Notes under the pieces: model-generated
The model's database searches: none
Seen by the model: the letters and a program-made list of their open reading frames with translations, nothing else
Told to the model about the DNA's origin: nothing
Program-made: the position numbers and the translations under genes
Shown here: piece after piece, positions 1 through 10,680 of the stretch
Numbering within the stretch: the stretch's first letter is position 1
Layout of the letters: each line of letters starts with the position of its first letter
DNA from: Adiantum capillus-veneris
Lineage: Eukaryota > Streptophyta > Polypodiopsida > Polypodiales > Pteridaceae
DNA: 60,000 bases
Assembly: GCA_014529385.2 (NCBI GenBank)
Contig: CM043970.1
Location: 65,060,496 to 65,120,495 of the forward strand
Direction of reading: 5' to 3'

Positions 1-1063
1 AGCATAATACTTTTGGTAGCCCGTAGGATTTTATCTCGCCGTTTGCCTTAATCGAGCCTTAGGAAACTTGAGTAAGACCCAATCATTTTCTTTGAACGTT
101 AAGGCCCTTCTGTGCTTGTTAGCAACAGCTTTTTTCCTTTGTTGGGATATGGATATAGCCTCCTTAATCTTTTGATAAGATTCTTGTAGGTCACAGCTAT
201 ACTCATCGGAGGCGAAGATCTTCCCATGTACTTTCAGTAGCAAGGGACTTTTATGTCTTCCCTCAATTATCTCAAAAGGTGTTTTTCCCGTAGAAGTATG
301 TATAGTATTATTGTAAGCATACTCTACAAGAGGTAAGCATTTTTCCCATTGTGAGCATTGATCTACTCCTGTAACATAAGTCTTTAGTAGATCGAGGTTA
401 TCGTAAGATTGGCTATCTCACTTTGGTCATCCGTTTGTGGTAATAGGCCGAAGACAAATTCAATCATTTTCAAAGAGACCCTTCCAAAAATTACTGGTCA
501 TTCTAAGATCTCTATCTGACACGATGGATATTGGTAATCCATGGTGTTTGAAAATATGTGATATGAAGTGAGTTACCATTTGGTGTTCCTTAATAGTCTT
601 TTTGACAGGAATAAAGTGTGCTTGTTTGCTAAACCTGTTGACTATTGTCCATATTCCCGTATTCCCATGGATAGAATTGGGTAATCCAAAGATGAAATCC
701 ATGGATATACTCTCCCATGGTGAATTGGGATAGGCAATGGTTGGAATAATTTAGGTTGCTTCCCTCTATCATATTTGGTATTTTGGCATACTACACATAT
801 TGAAACATACTGTTGTATGTCCACTTTCATGGTAGGCCAATTGAATACGTCTCTACTCCTCGAAGAGTGGATTCATACATAACTTTCTCACAAAGGGAAT
901 GGGTAACACATAGCCGATTGCCATGGAGAAGATAACCATCCTGCAAGGTGAATGGTTCCTCTTTCTTCCCCAAAGCAAGGGCTGACATTATGTCTCTAAA
1001 ATTAGGGTCAAGAGCATACTCGTCTATCATAGAAGATAGATCATTGTGAGTAGTTATAGACAC
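1..1063 (-). pseudogene. Integrase of gypsy element A (broken)
   Basis: Integrase inserts the retrotransposon cDNA into host DNA. The CVVC half of the zinc-binding domain is at about 770-790, the first catalytic Asp is in MDFIFGLP (about 680-702) and the second in IVSDRD (about 500-525). The stretch carrying the catalytic Glu (about 420-460) is out of frame. Against copy B at 7860-7980, A lacks about 40 bp around 858-870; this removes the two histidines of the HHCC domain. At least three open pieces are separated by frameshifts. The C-terminal part runs out of the window. Confidence 0.85.
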
Positions 1064-1078
1064 TGCATTAACTTTTGG

Positions 1079-2330
1079 TCATCGTGAAAGTGCATCAGCC
1101 ACTTGATTGTGCTTCCCAGCAATGTGAGCAATATGAAAATTAAATTGCAAAAGAAAATTTTCCCACTTCATTTGTTTGTCGGACAGCTTGGTTTGCGTCA
1201 TATGAGACTTTGGTGGTCGGTTTGTAGAATGAATGGAGTCCCCAATAAGTAGTGCCTCCATGTGTCTAGGACATGTAGAACAACTAAAAGCTCTTTCTCA
1301 TAAATTTCCAAAACTCGTTCATCCGTATTGAGTCTTCAGCTCTCACATGCTATGGCATGCCCTTCTTGAATCAAAACTGCTCCAAGGCAATCACCACAAG
1401 CATCACATTGGACCTCAAATGGTTTTAAGAGACCCGGAAGCATGAGGACTGGTTGGGAAGTAAGCTTCTCTTTGAGCTTATCAAAAGCATTTTGCTCCTT
1501 AGCAGTCCATACATACTTAACATTCTTCTTAGTTAAGTCGTGTAGTGGTCTTGCTACTTGAGATAATTTTGCTATCAAGAGTCTATAGTATGCGCACATA
1601 CCAATAAAGCTTCTTAGCTCATGTAGATTCCTTGGGTTAGGCCATGCTTTTATTACCTCTAACTTTGATGGATCCATACGGATACCATCTTGAGAGATAA
1701 TATGACCTAGGTATTGAATCTCTTGAAGGAAAAATTCGCTTTTCTTTTGGTTGAGAAAAAAATTATTCTCCCTCAATGCTTGAAAAATCACTTGGAGATG
1801 TTGCTTATGTTCCTCCAAAGACTTGGAGTGGATGATGATATCATCAAAGAACACTCTAGTGAATTTGCGGTAAGGTCTAAAAATTTTCTCCATTAGACAG
1901 TTGAATGTAGTAGGTGCATTAGTCAAACCAAAAGGCATGACTAGATATTCATAGAGACCAAATGTTGTGCGAAACGCGGTCTTTAGGATATCTTCATCCA
2001 CTATCCTTATTTGATGATAGCCACTCTTAAGGTCAATCCTACTCAAGTAGGTAGAGCGTTGTAGCTTATCAAACAGATCTTCTACCCGAGGCACGAGAAA
2101 TCTGTTTTGGATAGTGATATGGTTTAGTGCTCGGTAGTCCACACACATACGGTATGTACCATCCTTCTTTTGCACTAAAAGGACTGGATAACAAAAGGGA
2201 GAGGAACTAGGCCTCACCATCCCTTTGTCTACCAATTCCTAAACTTGCCTCATGATCTCCTCTTGTTGAGCTTGAGAAACTCGATAAGGAGGCTTGTTAG
2301 GCGGTGAGCTTCCTGGAAGGATCTCAATGT
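1079..2330 (-). pseudogene. Reverse transcriptase and RNase H of gypsy element A
   Basis: The longest open piece (1336-2235, 299 codons) carries the RT fingers and palm: MCVDYRALN, LKSGYHQIRI and the catalytic box FFDDIIIHS. The connection domain (ELRSFIGMCAYYR) and the start of RNase H (FEVQCDACGDCLGAVL) follow. A TGA at 1336-1338 interrupts RNase H where related elements have Arg. RNase H continues in pieces to 1079 and ends at the ADALSR box typical of its C-terminus. Upstream, PPYRVSQAQQEE marks the usual protease-RT linker. The Asp-Cys-Gly-Asp in the RNase H start departs from the common Asp-Ala-Ser-Gly. Confidence 0.9.
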
Positions 2331-2403
2331 GATGGTCATCACCCCCTCGTTTTGGAGGTAATTAGTCCATAGGGATATCATCGATGAACACATCTTGGAA
2401 TCC

Positions 2404-2951
2404 TTATAGAAAATTAGACAAGTCTAACTCTTCTTGATTCCTACCATTTATATTTGATGAAAATTTAGGATCTTTTAGAGACTTTTTGACAAAAATCATG
2501 TACACAGAAACTGAGCTCTTCATTGATTTATCAAAAGCAGGAGAATTTACAAGTGGAATAGTGCGACCACGCTCACTACCATCTATATCCATATTCTTTC
2601 CCCTGTAGGTGAAGTAGATTCTCCTTTCAGGGAACTTCATATTGGCAGCCATGCGATCAAATCATGGCGCGCCCCTAGGATAACATCCTCATGTTGGAGA
2701 GGAGTGATGAAGAAGTCTTCTTTGTTGATATAGCTTTGGACATGAAGCCTCAACTTCCCAATCAAGGGAGTAACAGAGGCTTTCTATCCCTTGAGAGCTG
2801 CATTAGCCATTACCATATCTCCCATTTTCGAAGTTTGAATGCCCAACTTGATGGCCAACTCCGTTGATATGAAGTTGTGAGTAGAGCCAGGGTCAAACAA
2901 GATGAAGGCATCATGCTCTCTTACCTTTCCCCAAGCATAGGAAAGTGATGA
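2404..2951 (-). pseudogene. Aspartic protease region of gypsy element A
   Basis: The retroviral-type aspartic protease would cleave the Gag-Pol polyprotein. The active-site segment reads LFDPGSTHNFIS near 2890-2925; the usual D-S-G is D-P-G here. The next part, with the D-V-I-L-G box at about 2665-2690, is broken by a frameshift and a TGA where a Trp codon is expected. The piece 2404-2652 is the protease-RT linker. The whole region is out of frame with gag. Confidence 0.72.
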
Positions 2952-4451
2952 TCATTTGCAATGAGCATCCTCTTTTGCAGCTTCAATGGTGGAAGCCCTA
3001 GGAGTCTCATTGCGAGCATTCTTTTTGGGGCAAGAACGATAGCCATGTCCTTGCTCCCCACACTTGAAACACTTATGGTCCTTGCGAAAAGCTTCAAGCT
3101 CTTTAGAAGAGACTTTGTTTTTACCTTTGTAAACTCCCTTCTCCTTGGACCGATTGTTGTTGTTGTTGTTGTTGTTGTTGGAAGTGCCTTGGGAAGAATT
3201 TTGAGCATTGGTCTTCCCCTTTGCATCATTTTTGTCTTTGTTTTCCATGGGCTTTCCATTCCGTCCAGCCCCTTGATGGAAATTAATGCGTGAAGCAACC
3301 ATGGTGTGATGGATTAGTTCACTAATATTACTAGGCCATTAAGAGTTGATGTATTCGGCCATCTCTTCAGGTAATCCCACACAGAATTGCTACCTTTGCT
3401 CGATAAAGTCTATCTTTTGAAAGACAGTAGCTTTGAGATGTAAATCCCAAAACTTGTCTACATACTTGTGGATAGACTCATGAGAGAGAAGCTTCAAGCT
3501 GCGCCATTCAGTAAGCACTTTTTCTTCTGCATCGCTTGCAAGGAATTGCTTCATCATGGAAACTAGTAGAGTTTTCCACGTCTTTGGGGCTTTGTCGTTG
3601 CCACGAAGGCTAGCCCACCATTGACGAGCTGATTTTTGAAACTGCATAGCTACATGGTGTAGCTTGGAGGACTCCATAAAGCCCTCGTCTCCCAAAGGCC
3701 GCATCAAATTGTTGGATGAAGGCCAGCACTTTGTTGGTAGCACCAAATGTGCCATCATAGGTGAGAAAAGAAAAACTCTTTCCCCCCTCCTTGAACTTCT
3801 TTAGCTTTTGTGACCTTCGCCATGCAGGGAATGATTTGTGATGTCCTCCCCTCTTGTATTCTCTAGGAGAATAGCCATAGCTTTTGTCGGAAGAGGAGGA
3901 AGGTGAAGAAGAAGGATAAGAAGAAGGTGAAGAGGAGGAAGGTGAAGAAGAAGGAGAAGAGGGTGACCTCTTCCTAGCCCTTTTTGTACTTTATTTTTCC
4001 TCTCTTCCCTTTCGGAGTGACGAGGAGAAGCACTATGTGTTGATCTTTTCCTCTTGGGAGGAGTAGGCGATTGTCTAGATTGCTGTGTTCATGGAGCCAC
4101 ATCTTCAGAGGAACTTAAATTTTCATTTCTTTCTTGCTCTTTGGATTCCTCCTCTCGTATGCGAGAGAGTCTTCTTTTGGGAGTCTCTTCATGAGGCCTC
4201 CTAAGCTCTCTCTCCTCATGGAGAGGAAGGGAAATTCCATAAGCACAAAGTTGTTGAGTAACTTCGGCTTGCAAAGCAGGGTTGCCCAGAGCTTGCTGCA
4301 ACCTAGTGATAAGATAATTCACAAACATGGGAGCATCATCATTAGCACCTTCATGTGCAAAATCAAAGCTGTCAATATTCATTCTACTCTCTTGATTATT
4401 ATCAGCCATGTTAACAAAATTTATGTATGTACTTAGTGTATGCTTTGGCAA
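2952..4451 (-). pseudogene. Gag of gypsy element A (zinc knuckle at 3' end)
   Basis: Gag forms the particle and binds element RNA. All pieces (4451-4089, 3758-3390, 3302-2952) are in one frame, so the breaks are stop codons rather than shifts. The N-terminal part starts at the ATG at 4451. The 3759-4088 stretch encodes a Glu/Lys/Ser-rich low-complexity linker. The core retrotransposon-gag domain has the typical QWWASL and WKTLLVSM motifs near 3590-3650. The C-terminal knuckle CFKCGEQGHGYRSC is a perfect CX2CX4HX4C. TAG at 3390-3392 and TAA at 3339-3341 sit where Gln codons would fit. Confidence 0.85.
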
Positions 4452-4810
4452 TTCAAAACTTTAGTTGCCACTCCTCTTAACCTTTGAAAATTGGCTCTTA
4501 AGTATCTACACCCACGGCTTGAAGTGGTTAATTACAGAGAGTAGAGGAGTAGGCTAACATAGCAGAGTTGCCAAGGGCTAGCTCCTTTTGGACTCCTTAT
4601 GGCTCAATAATGGTAAGGATATAGGCAAGTCTAAAAAGACTCCATTACTGAGTCCAAAGCTTCCAAGGTGTGCACCATATCCCACATAGTGGGCCCAACA
4701 AAACCGCTAATAGATCCTAGTTCCACTTACCCTTATATAATTAACAACAATCAACCATTTATAGGCTACTTTAGGACCTATCTTCTTAAGCAAGAAAAGA
4801 GAAACCAAAT
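4452..4810 (-). other. 5' untranslated leader of element A
   Basis: This stretch lies between the primer site and the gag start. No open frame or recognisable motif is seen. It contains a TTATATAA stretch at about 4733-4741. Confidence 0.5.
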
Positions 4811-4822
4811 GCTCTGATACCA
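4811..4822 (-). promoter_or_regulatory. Primer binding site, initiator tRNA-Met
   Basis: The minus strand reads TGGTATCAGAGC, the usual complement of the 3' end of plant initiator tRNA-Met. It lies one base inside the LTR edge (TG/CA terminus at 4824) and fixes the 5' end of the element on the right. Confidence 0.9.
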
Positions 4823-4823
4823 A

Positions 4824-5564
4824 TGTAATGGAATTAGCCTTTTAACTTGAGTTGGAGCAAAAAGCGAATAACATATTGAGCATTTCCTTGAACATTCCTT
4901 TGTGTTTAGATGTAGAGTGAGAAAGAAAGTGCTTGGATGGAGAGAGCAACACTAACACATTGCTTCATTAACATGGCATGAAAAATACTTGTGAAAGAGA
5001 GTGAGATTTTAGAGAAATTGACACCAAAAGAGGACCGGATTAGATGGAGCCCCCCTCCAATAGGCATTTGTATTATAGATTCTTCCATGACGGAAGACTT
5101 GTTTGGAATACAACTTATTGTGTTCCTTGAAATCTTCTTGACGAGGTGAAGACTCAGCAAGCTTCACTCACCAAGCATTAACCAGATAACAACAACAAAC
5201 ATGATTATCATGAACTTGAAGAATGCCCAGCCTCAATCCCAAGACCTCAAACACCATGAAAGGTGAGGAGAGCTGGCAGGCAATGAGGAAGAAGAGAGAA
5301 GTAGAAGTAGCTCTACGAGAAAGTAATAACCCCTTGCACATAATCACTCATAGCTCTTGTAGCATAGCTTAGCATAGTGATAATGGAGATAAGAGAGATT
5401 GATAAGCAAGCATAAGCATTCTCTTGGGGGGATTTTCATCCATAGCCAAGAGCTTGTTGTAGTAGGCACTCAACTTCTCAAGCTTGGAGAAGCCGAGAGA
5501 GTTCTTGCTTCACAAGAGTATGTGAAGAGAAGAATGAGAGAGAGCTCGAGCTCGTGGGATGCTC

Positions 5565-5649
<85 letters not shown>

Positions 5650-6259
5650 AGGTCAACCCCCTTTCCTAGGCTTCCCTTGAAGCTCATTGGGCCATGTAGC
5701 CCTCTAGCCAATGAGAGCTTGGCTCCCTTTGGGGCAAGTTGTGTAGTCTCTTGACAAGTGTCATTCTTTCCCTCTTGTGAGGTGAAGCTAGCACCTCCCC
5801 TTGCTTAAGCACAACCCTTGCCTCCTTGAGCAGTGTGCCTCTACACCTGACATGTGGCCCCTTTCCTCTCATGAGAGTATGAGCCCTTGGTGAGGTGCAT
5901 ACATGCTACTCATATCCCTCCTTTGTAGGGATCTCCCCCTTCTTTGTAGCAAGTTATTTGAACTTGGTAAGCAGGCAGACCCACTACTTAAGCACATCCC
6001 TTGCTTAAATAAGCTGCCCCCTTGCTTGCTTGGACCTTAATTGCCTAAAGTTTAAACATTAAAGACTATGTCCTAAGGCTTTTAAAACTTACGGCCGGAG
6101 GCTTTAATGAAGCCAACCCTAAGGTCTTTTGCTCCATTAATTAGCCTTTCTCTTTGATAGACCATTTCTATTTTGGACCCCTTTATCATTGGCCCCATGT
6201 TGAAATAGATCTATAAGCACATCTGTATCTTAACCCTTGTTCCCACTTATTCTCCCACA
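4824..6259 (-). repeat. Probable 5' LTR of element A, possibly shared with copy B
   Basis: The right edge of the primer site begins a TGTAATGG terminus on the plus strand. A matching ...TCTCCCACA terminus at 6259 gives TG...CA ends and a length of about 1.44 kb. No second copy lies in the window, so the outer edge rests only on the terminus and on where the downstream sequence of copy B begins. The segment holds a long (GA)n tract and no convincing gene. Length and outer border are uncertain. Confidence 0.5.
5569..5647. repeat. (GA)n microsatellite inside the LTR
   Basis: An uninterrupted GA tract of about 79 bp. It gives spurious Arg-Glu and Leu-Ser reading frames on both strands. Confidence 0.97.
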
Positions 6260-7981
6260 TTAAGTGATCAGTTTGATATAAGAAAATGATTTGGTTTGGT
6301 TAGATATTAGATTATATGATATTACCTCTCTCTTGAAATCATAGTCGTCCTTGACTATGAGGTAGAATAGATAAAGTCGTAGTCATTAGTCAATTTTACG
6401 TAGCGGGTAGAGGATCCCTTTTTACCCTATGACATCTTTCCAAGATAGATAACTAATCCATTTGGTGCTTGGGAGACATAGCTGCCGCAAGCATGTCTGC
6501 TCTTTAGTCCATTTCATTCTCCCAAAGTAGAGTGAAAAATTCTACTTGGTGTTTGAGAGACGTCATCACAAACATGATTCTAAGCATGCATACTATTTTA
6601 ATTTGTGCACAATGAAAAAGAGAACTAGTCTTATAAGACAAAAAAGGATCATTTAAAATAAATTTGTATATTTGCTTATTCTAATGCACCATTGTAAGTA
6701 TTGACAAGGTTCATACTATCCTTAAGCTGTATTCCTTGCATCCATCTAGCATCTTCAAAAGGATAATTTTTGAATTTAATAGGATACCGTCGAATAATCT
6801 TACCATGTAGTAGTACCTTGTCTTCATGCCAAAGAATAGCTTCGAGTTGTAGCACCTCTTCTTGGTCTTCAACTTCGGGAGGGTCTTCAATAATTGGTTC
6901 ACTTGGTGGCTCTCCTTTGTAGGGCTTGAGTAGGCTCACATGAAAAGCATTTTGTATGAGCCAATGGTTGGGCAACTTGAGTTGATAGGCCATCACATTA
7001 ATGGGCTTCAAGATTTGGAAAGGACCATAGTATCGTTTTGCTAGTTTAGAATAATACTTTTGATGGCCCGTAGGACTTTTTCTCGTCGTTTGCCTTAGTC
7101 GAGCCTTACGAAACTTGAGTAAGACCCAACCATTTTCTTTGAATGTTAAGTCCCTTCTGTGCTTGTCAGCAGCAACTTTTTGCCTTTGTTGGGAGATGAA
7201 TATAGCCTCCTTAATCTTTTGAAAAGATTCTTGTAGGTCACGGCTATAGTCATTGGTGGCGAAGATCATCCCATGTACTTTCAGTAGCAAGGGAATTTTA
7301 GGTCTTCCCTCAATGATCTCAAAAGGTGCTTTTTATGTACAATATTATTGTAAGCATACTCTACAAGAGGTAAGTATTTTTTCCATTGTGAGCGTTGATC
7401 TACTTCTGTAACATAAGTCTTTAGTAGATCGAGTATCGTAAGATTGGCTACCTCACTTTGGCCATCCGTCTGTGGGTGATAGGCCGAAGAGAAATTCAAT
7501 CTTGTTCCTAGATTTTCAAAGAGACCCTCTTAAAAATTACAGGTCATTCTAGGATCTCTATCTGACACAATGGATGTTGGTAATCCATGGTGTTTGAAAA
7601 TCTGCGATATGAAGAGAGTTGCCATTTGGTGTGCCTTAATAGTCTTTTTGACAAGAATAAAGTGTGCTTGTTTGCTAAATCTGTCAACTATTGTCCATAT
7701 TCTCGTATTCCCATGGATAGACTTGGGTAATCCAAAGATGAAATCCATGGATATACATTCCCATGGTGAATTTGGGATAGGCAATGGCTGGAGTAATTCA
7801 GGTTGCTTCTCTCTATCATATTTGGTCTTTTGGCATACTACGCATTTCGAAACATACTCTTGTATATCCACTTTCATGGTAGGCCAATAGAAATATGTCT
7901 CTACTTCTCAAAGAGTAGGTTGAATACCTCTATGCCCCACATATGGAGGAGCATGGTATTCATACATAAATTTCTCACAAA
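6260..7981 (-). pseudogene. Integrase end of related gypsy copy B (5'-truncated)
   Basis: This is a second, more complete copy of the integrase seen in A, in the same orientation. The zinc-binding domain has CVVC at about 7835-7850 and keeps the His-containing HAPPYVGH stretch near 7925-7950. The first Asp is in SMDFIFGLP, the second in IVSDRD, and the Glu in AYHPQTDGQSE (about 7470-7497). The open piece 6676-7290 carries the GPY/F module (YYGPFQILK) and a C-terminal chromodomain-like segment ending FEDARWM. Frameshifts occur near 7320 and 7520. Homology to A stops abruptly at about 7981, inside the region before the zinc finger. The 416 bp after the stop at 6676 have no gene. Confidence 0.85.
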
Positions 7982-9047
7982 GTTGAGCATTGCAATGTGG
8001 AATTGATGTAATTTTTTGCATATAATTTCGGTCTAAATTTGGGTGTGTGTGCCTACTCAAGGGCATTCAAAGTCCAAATTGAAGATGAATGATTGGCCTT
8101 GGTTGCCAATTGTGATGATTAAAAGACCTAAATTGGTTGGTGTTCTATGTGTATAATTGATTTGGGATGATTCGATTGATACGCAACTGAGAATGATTTT
8201 ACGTACTATTGTCAAATATGCCATTTTTATTAATATGGTAAGAATTTTGTTGATTGTGCATTTGCAAATGCTATAAGCAAGTAGCATCACAAACCAATAT
8301 GACAAAAATAAAAGGTTTGGATGATTACAACTATTTGATACAAGCAACTCAAGACATTTGCAATGATTGATACATGGATTTGAATTCTCTATGGAGAGAA
8401 ATTGTGCTTTGGTCAATCATGTGTGCAACTACCAATCGATTGTGAATCAATTAAATCTTGATATAAAAATTGGAGTTTTGTGCACACAGAAATCAAAGTG
8501 GAGAATTGAAGATTACATGTTGACATGCACAAATTTTGGTCTAAATTTTTGGAGTGCATGGCTAATTGAATGCATTAGTGAATAAAGGAATGATGTTGAT
8601 GAAAATATTCACTATTTTTTGTCTAATTCTTGATGTGTAAGGTCTCATTGCATATTGAGTGTAGCAAAACTGGCTTGAAAATGAATTTATGTTTTCAACT
8701 TTGTCAAAATAGTGTCAAGAATGGAGATCATTGGTGCAAACCATAATTATGCCCAATTGAGTATGACCTTGAGAATATTACTCTTTTAGGTGTGCAAAGA
8801 GAGCCAAGGGTTGCTTCAAACCTGAGAGTTTAGAGTGATTGAAGGGCGACTGCAACATTGACCTATAATGAGCCTCTTTGCTAGACCCTCGTGAACCAAA
8901 ACTACCTTGTGGACACCGCCTCTTGAGGTAATAATAAACAAACTTCTGCTTTAGGCCGCTCTTTTGGCATTTTGCAACACACACACACACCCATTTATGG
9001 TTGCTGATTAGGCGCATAATGTTTTGCACAAGCACACACACACACAC
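7982..9047. other. Non-coding region between copy B and element C
   Basis: AT-rich with no believable gene. It ends in a CA-rich stretch (about 8978-8992 and 9031-9047) into which element C inserted. Its style matches 15059-16175 and 19366-21450. These three pieces would be contiguous if C and D were removed and may be the non-coding interior of an older element (inference). Confidence 0.5.
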
Positions 9048-9299
9048 TGTGACGCCCTCGTTCGGGGCGTCGCGGAAACGGGGCCGCGCCGGCTCACCTG
9101 CGATGCAAACGGGACCTGCAGGCAAGCAAACGCACATACAAGAACGCAACTTGAAAACTGAACGCAAGAGGGACACGAGAATGAGGGATGCGAACGAATG
9201 ATCAATATCATAAGAAAGTGCCGAATACAAGGGACGCAAGTAATCACTTGAAAACAGGGCTGGCAAGTTGGGGGAAGTGGCACATACTTCCCTTATATA
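9048..9299 (-). repeat. 3' LTR of element C
   Basis: Begins TGTGACGCCC on the plus strand and matches 14807-15058 nearly base for base. On the minus strand it opens with a TATATAAGG box at its very edge; the right copy has TGTATAAGG there, so the left terminus seems to have changed from TG to TA. Confidence 0.93.
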
Positions 9300-9309
9300 C
9301 TCCCCCGGG
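9300..9309 (-). promoter_or_regulatory. Polypurine tract of element C
   Basis: The minus strand reads CCCGGGGGAG directly before the 3' LTR. A G-rich run abutting the LTR is the expected plus-strand primer for reverse transcription. Confidence 0.8.
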
Positions 9310-9474
9310 TTGAGAGAGCTTGACGCCCACGTCAAGCCGGGGTTTGAGGCGTGCCAATACAAAATTTGTTGCCGAGGTTGAGGGGTGGATATTTACAAAG
9401 AGGGGAGTTTGGTGTTGCTCAAAAATGTCTAGCTACCTAGGGTGGTGCTAGTTACAAGGGGGGTGAGGACTATT
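9310..9474 (-). other. 3' untranslated segment of element C
   Basis: 165 bp between the integrase stop and the polypurine tract. No reading frame is seen. It holds a short inverted repeat of the form TTGACG...CGTCAA at 9320-9335. Confidence 0.6.
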
Positions 9475-10680
9475 CTATGTGGTGTCATGTTGATCGATGT
9501 CCTCCTCTTCAGTGGGCATGTTGTAGAATCGGAGCACAAGGGGTCGTCCGAGACGAAGCATCATTTCTTCAGGTACCCAAGTGCATTCCGTCATGGGTCG
9601 GTTGCGCCACTTGACATAGAATAGTTGTCCCCGGCGCCCAAAGCGCGACTTTAGGATGGCCTCCGGCTCATTTGGTGGGCCATCCTTTACATATTCGGGG
9701 ACATTCCGACCATAGGTGCTGTCCGGTGCAAACCTCTTGAGGAGACTTACATGGAAAGCGTTGTGGATGTTGATTTGTGGGGGTAGCTCCAGCTTGTAGG
9801 TGATGTCGTTGTAGCTCTTGAGCACCTTGTATGGCCCGTAGAATCGGTGGTTGAACTTCAGGGAGAGGCCTTGAGGGAGGTTGATATTTTGGGAGCTTAC
9901 CAATACCAAGTCACCTTCTTGGAATAGCTCAGCCGGTCTTCTCTTTTGGTTGGCGTATTTGGCTATGTGTACCTTGCTTTGCTCGAGACTCTTCTTTGGG
10001 CGTTGCATGCGTGTTTGCCATTGCTGCAAAAACACTTCACATTCCAGATCCTGGGCATGCACGTCGCTGGTTGCCAGTGCAAGAGGGGTGATGACTAGTT
10101 TACCTGTGGAGAGCTCGAAGGGGGTGTATCCAGTGCTGCTATGGATGGAGTTGTTGTAGTGGAATTCCAGGATGTCCATGTATTCAGACCAGTCCTTTTG
10201 ATCTGCTTTGACGTAGCTGCGGATGTAGTCTTCAATGCCTTGGTTGACTCTTTCTGTTTGGCCATCGGTTTCTGGGTGGTAGGCGGAGGAGAAGCGGAGC
10301 TGGGTTCCTAGCAGCTTGAAGAGCTCGCGCCAGAGGTCGCTGAGGAAGCGGGTGTCGCGATCAGAGACTATGGCTAAGGGGAGGCCGTGGTATTTGAAGA
10401 CTTTGGCGAAGAAGTGTTTGGCTACTTGGTAGGCTGTGACGGGAGGCTTTGCAGGTATGAAGTGAGCTTGCTTGGTGAAGTAGTCGATGACCACGATGAT
10501 GGTAGTGTGGCCGTGGGAGGGGGGGAGGTCGACCATGAAGTCCATACTTACCATGTCCCAAGGCCGGGAGGGTGTTGGCATTGGGTGGAGGAGGCCAGCA
10601 GGCTTGACTCTTTGAGCTTTGACCAGTTGGCAGGTTGGGCAGGTGCGCACATAGTCGATTACGTCGTCCTTCATTTTTTG
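9475..10680 (-). pseudogene. Integrase with chromodomain, element C
   Basis: The CX2C of the zinc domain (CPTC) is near the start. The catalytic triad is complete: Asp in SMDFMVDLP, Asp in IVSDRDTRF, Glu in AYHPETDGQTE. The GPY/F module (FYGPYKVLKS) follows, then a C-terminal chromodomain (about residues 355-400) with FYVKWRN and CTWVPEE. Chromodomains of this family guide integration to modified chromatin. The frame is intact for over 400 codons but joins RT only across a one-base shift at a run of six T (plus strand 10674-10679). Confidence 0.93.

Larger units (their letters stand above)
1..6259 (-). mobile_element. Ty3/gypsy LTR retrotransposon A, decayed, left end outside window
   Basis: Reading leftwards on the minus strand the order is LTR, tRNA-Met primer site, gag with zinc knuckle, protease, reverse transcriptase, RNase H, integrase, the standard Ty3/gypsy order. 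The integrase C-terminus and the 3' LTR lie beyond base 1. The related copy B at 6676 ends in a chromodomain-like segment, so A probably belongs to the chromovirus side of the family (inference). Every domain is broken by stops or frameshifts, so the element cannot be autonomous. Confidence 0.88.

Noticed and set aside
5399-5754. Open frames rich in Arg-Glu or Leu-Ser over the GA tract
   Set aside because: They are translations of a dinucleotide repeat; the same holds for the frames at 35612-35866, 36109-36475, 42087-42851 and 45496-45706.
10361-10673. C-terminal extension of the RT frame of element C
   Set aside because: After the homopolymer shift the codons are in the wrong frame; the integrase is read in another phase over the same bases.
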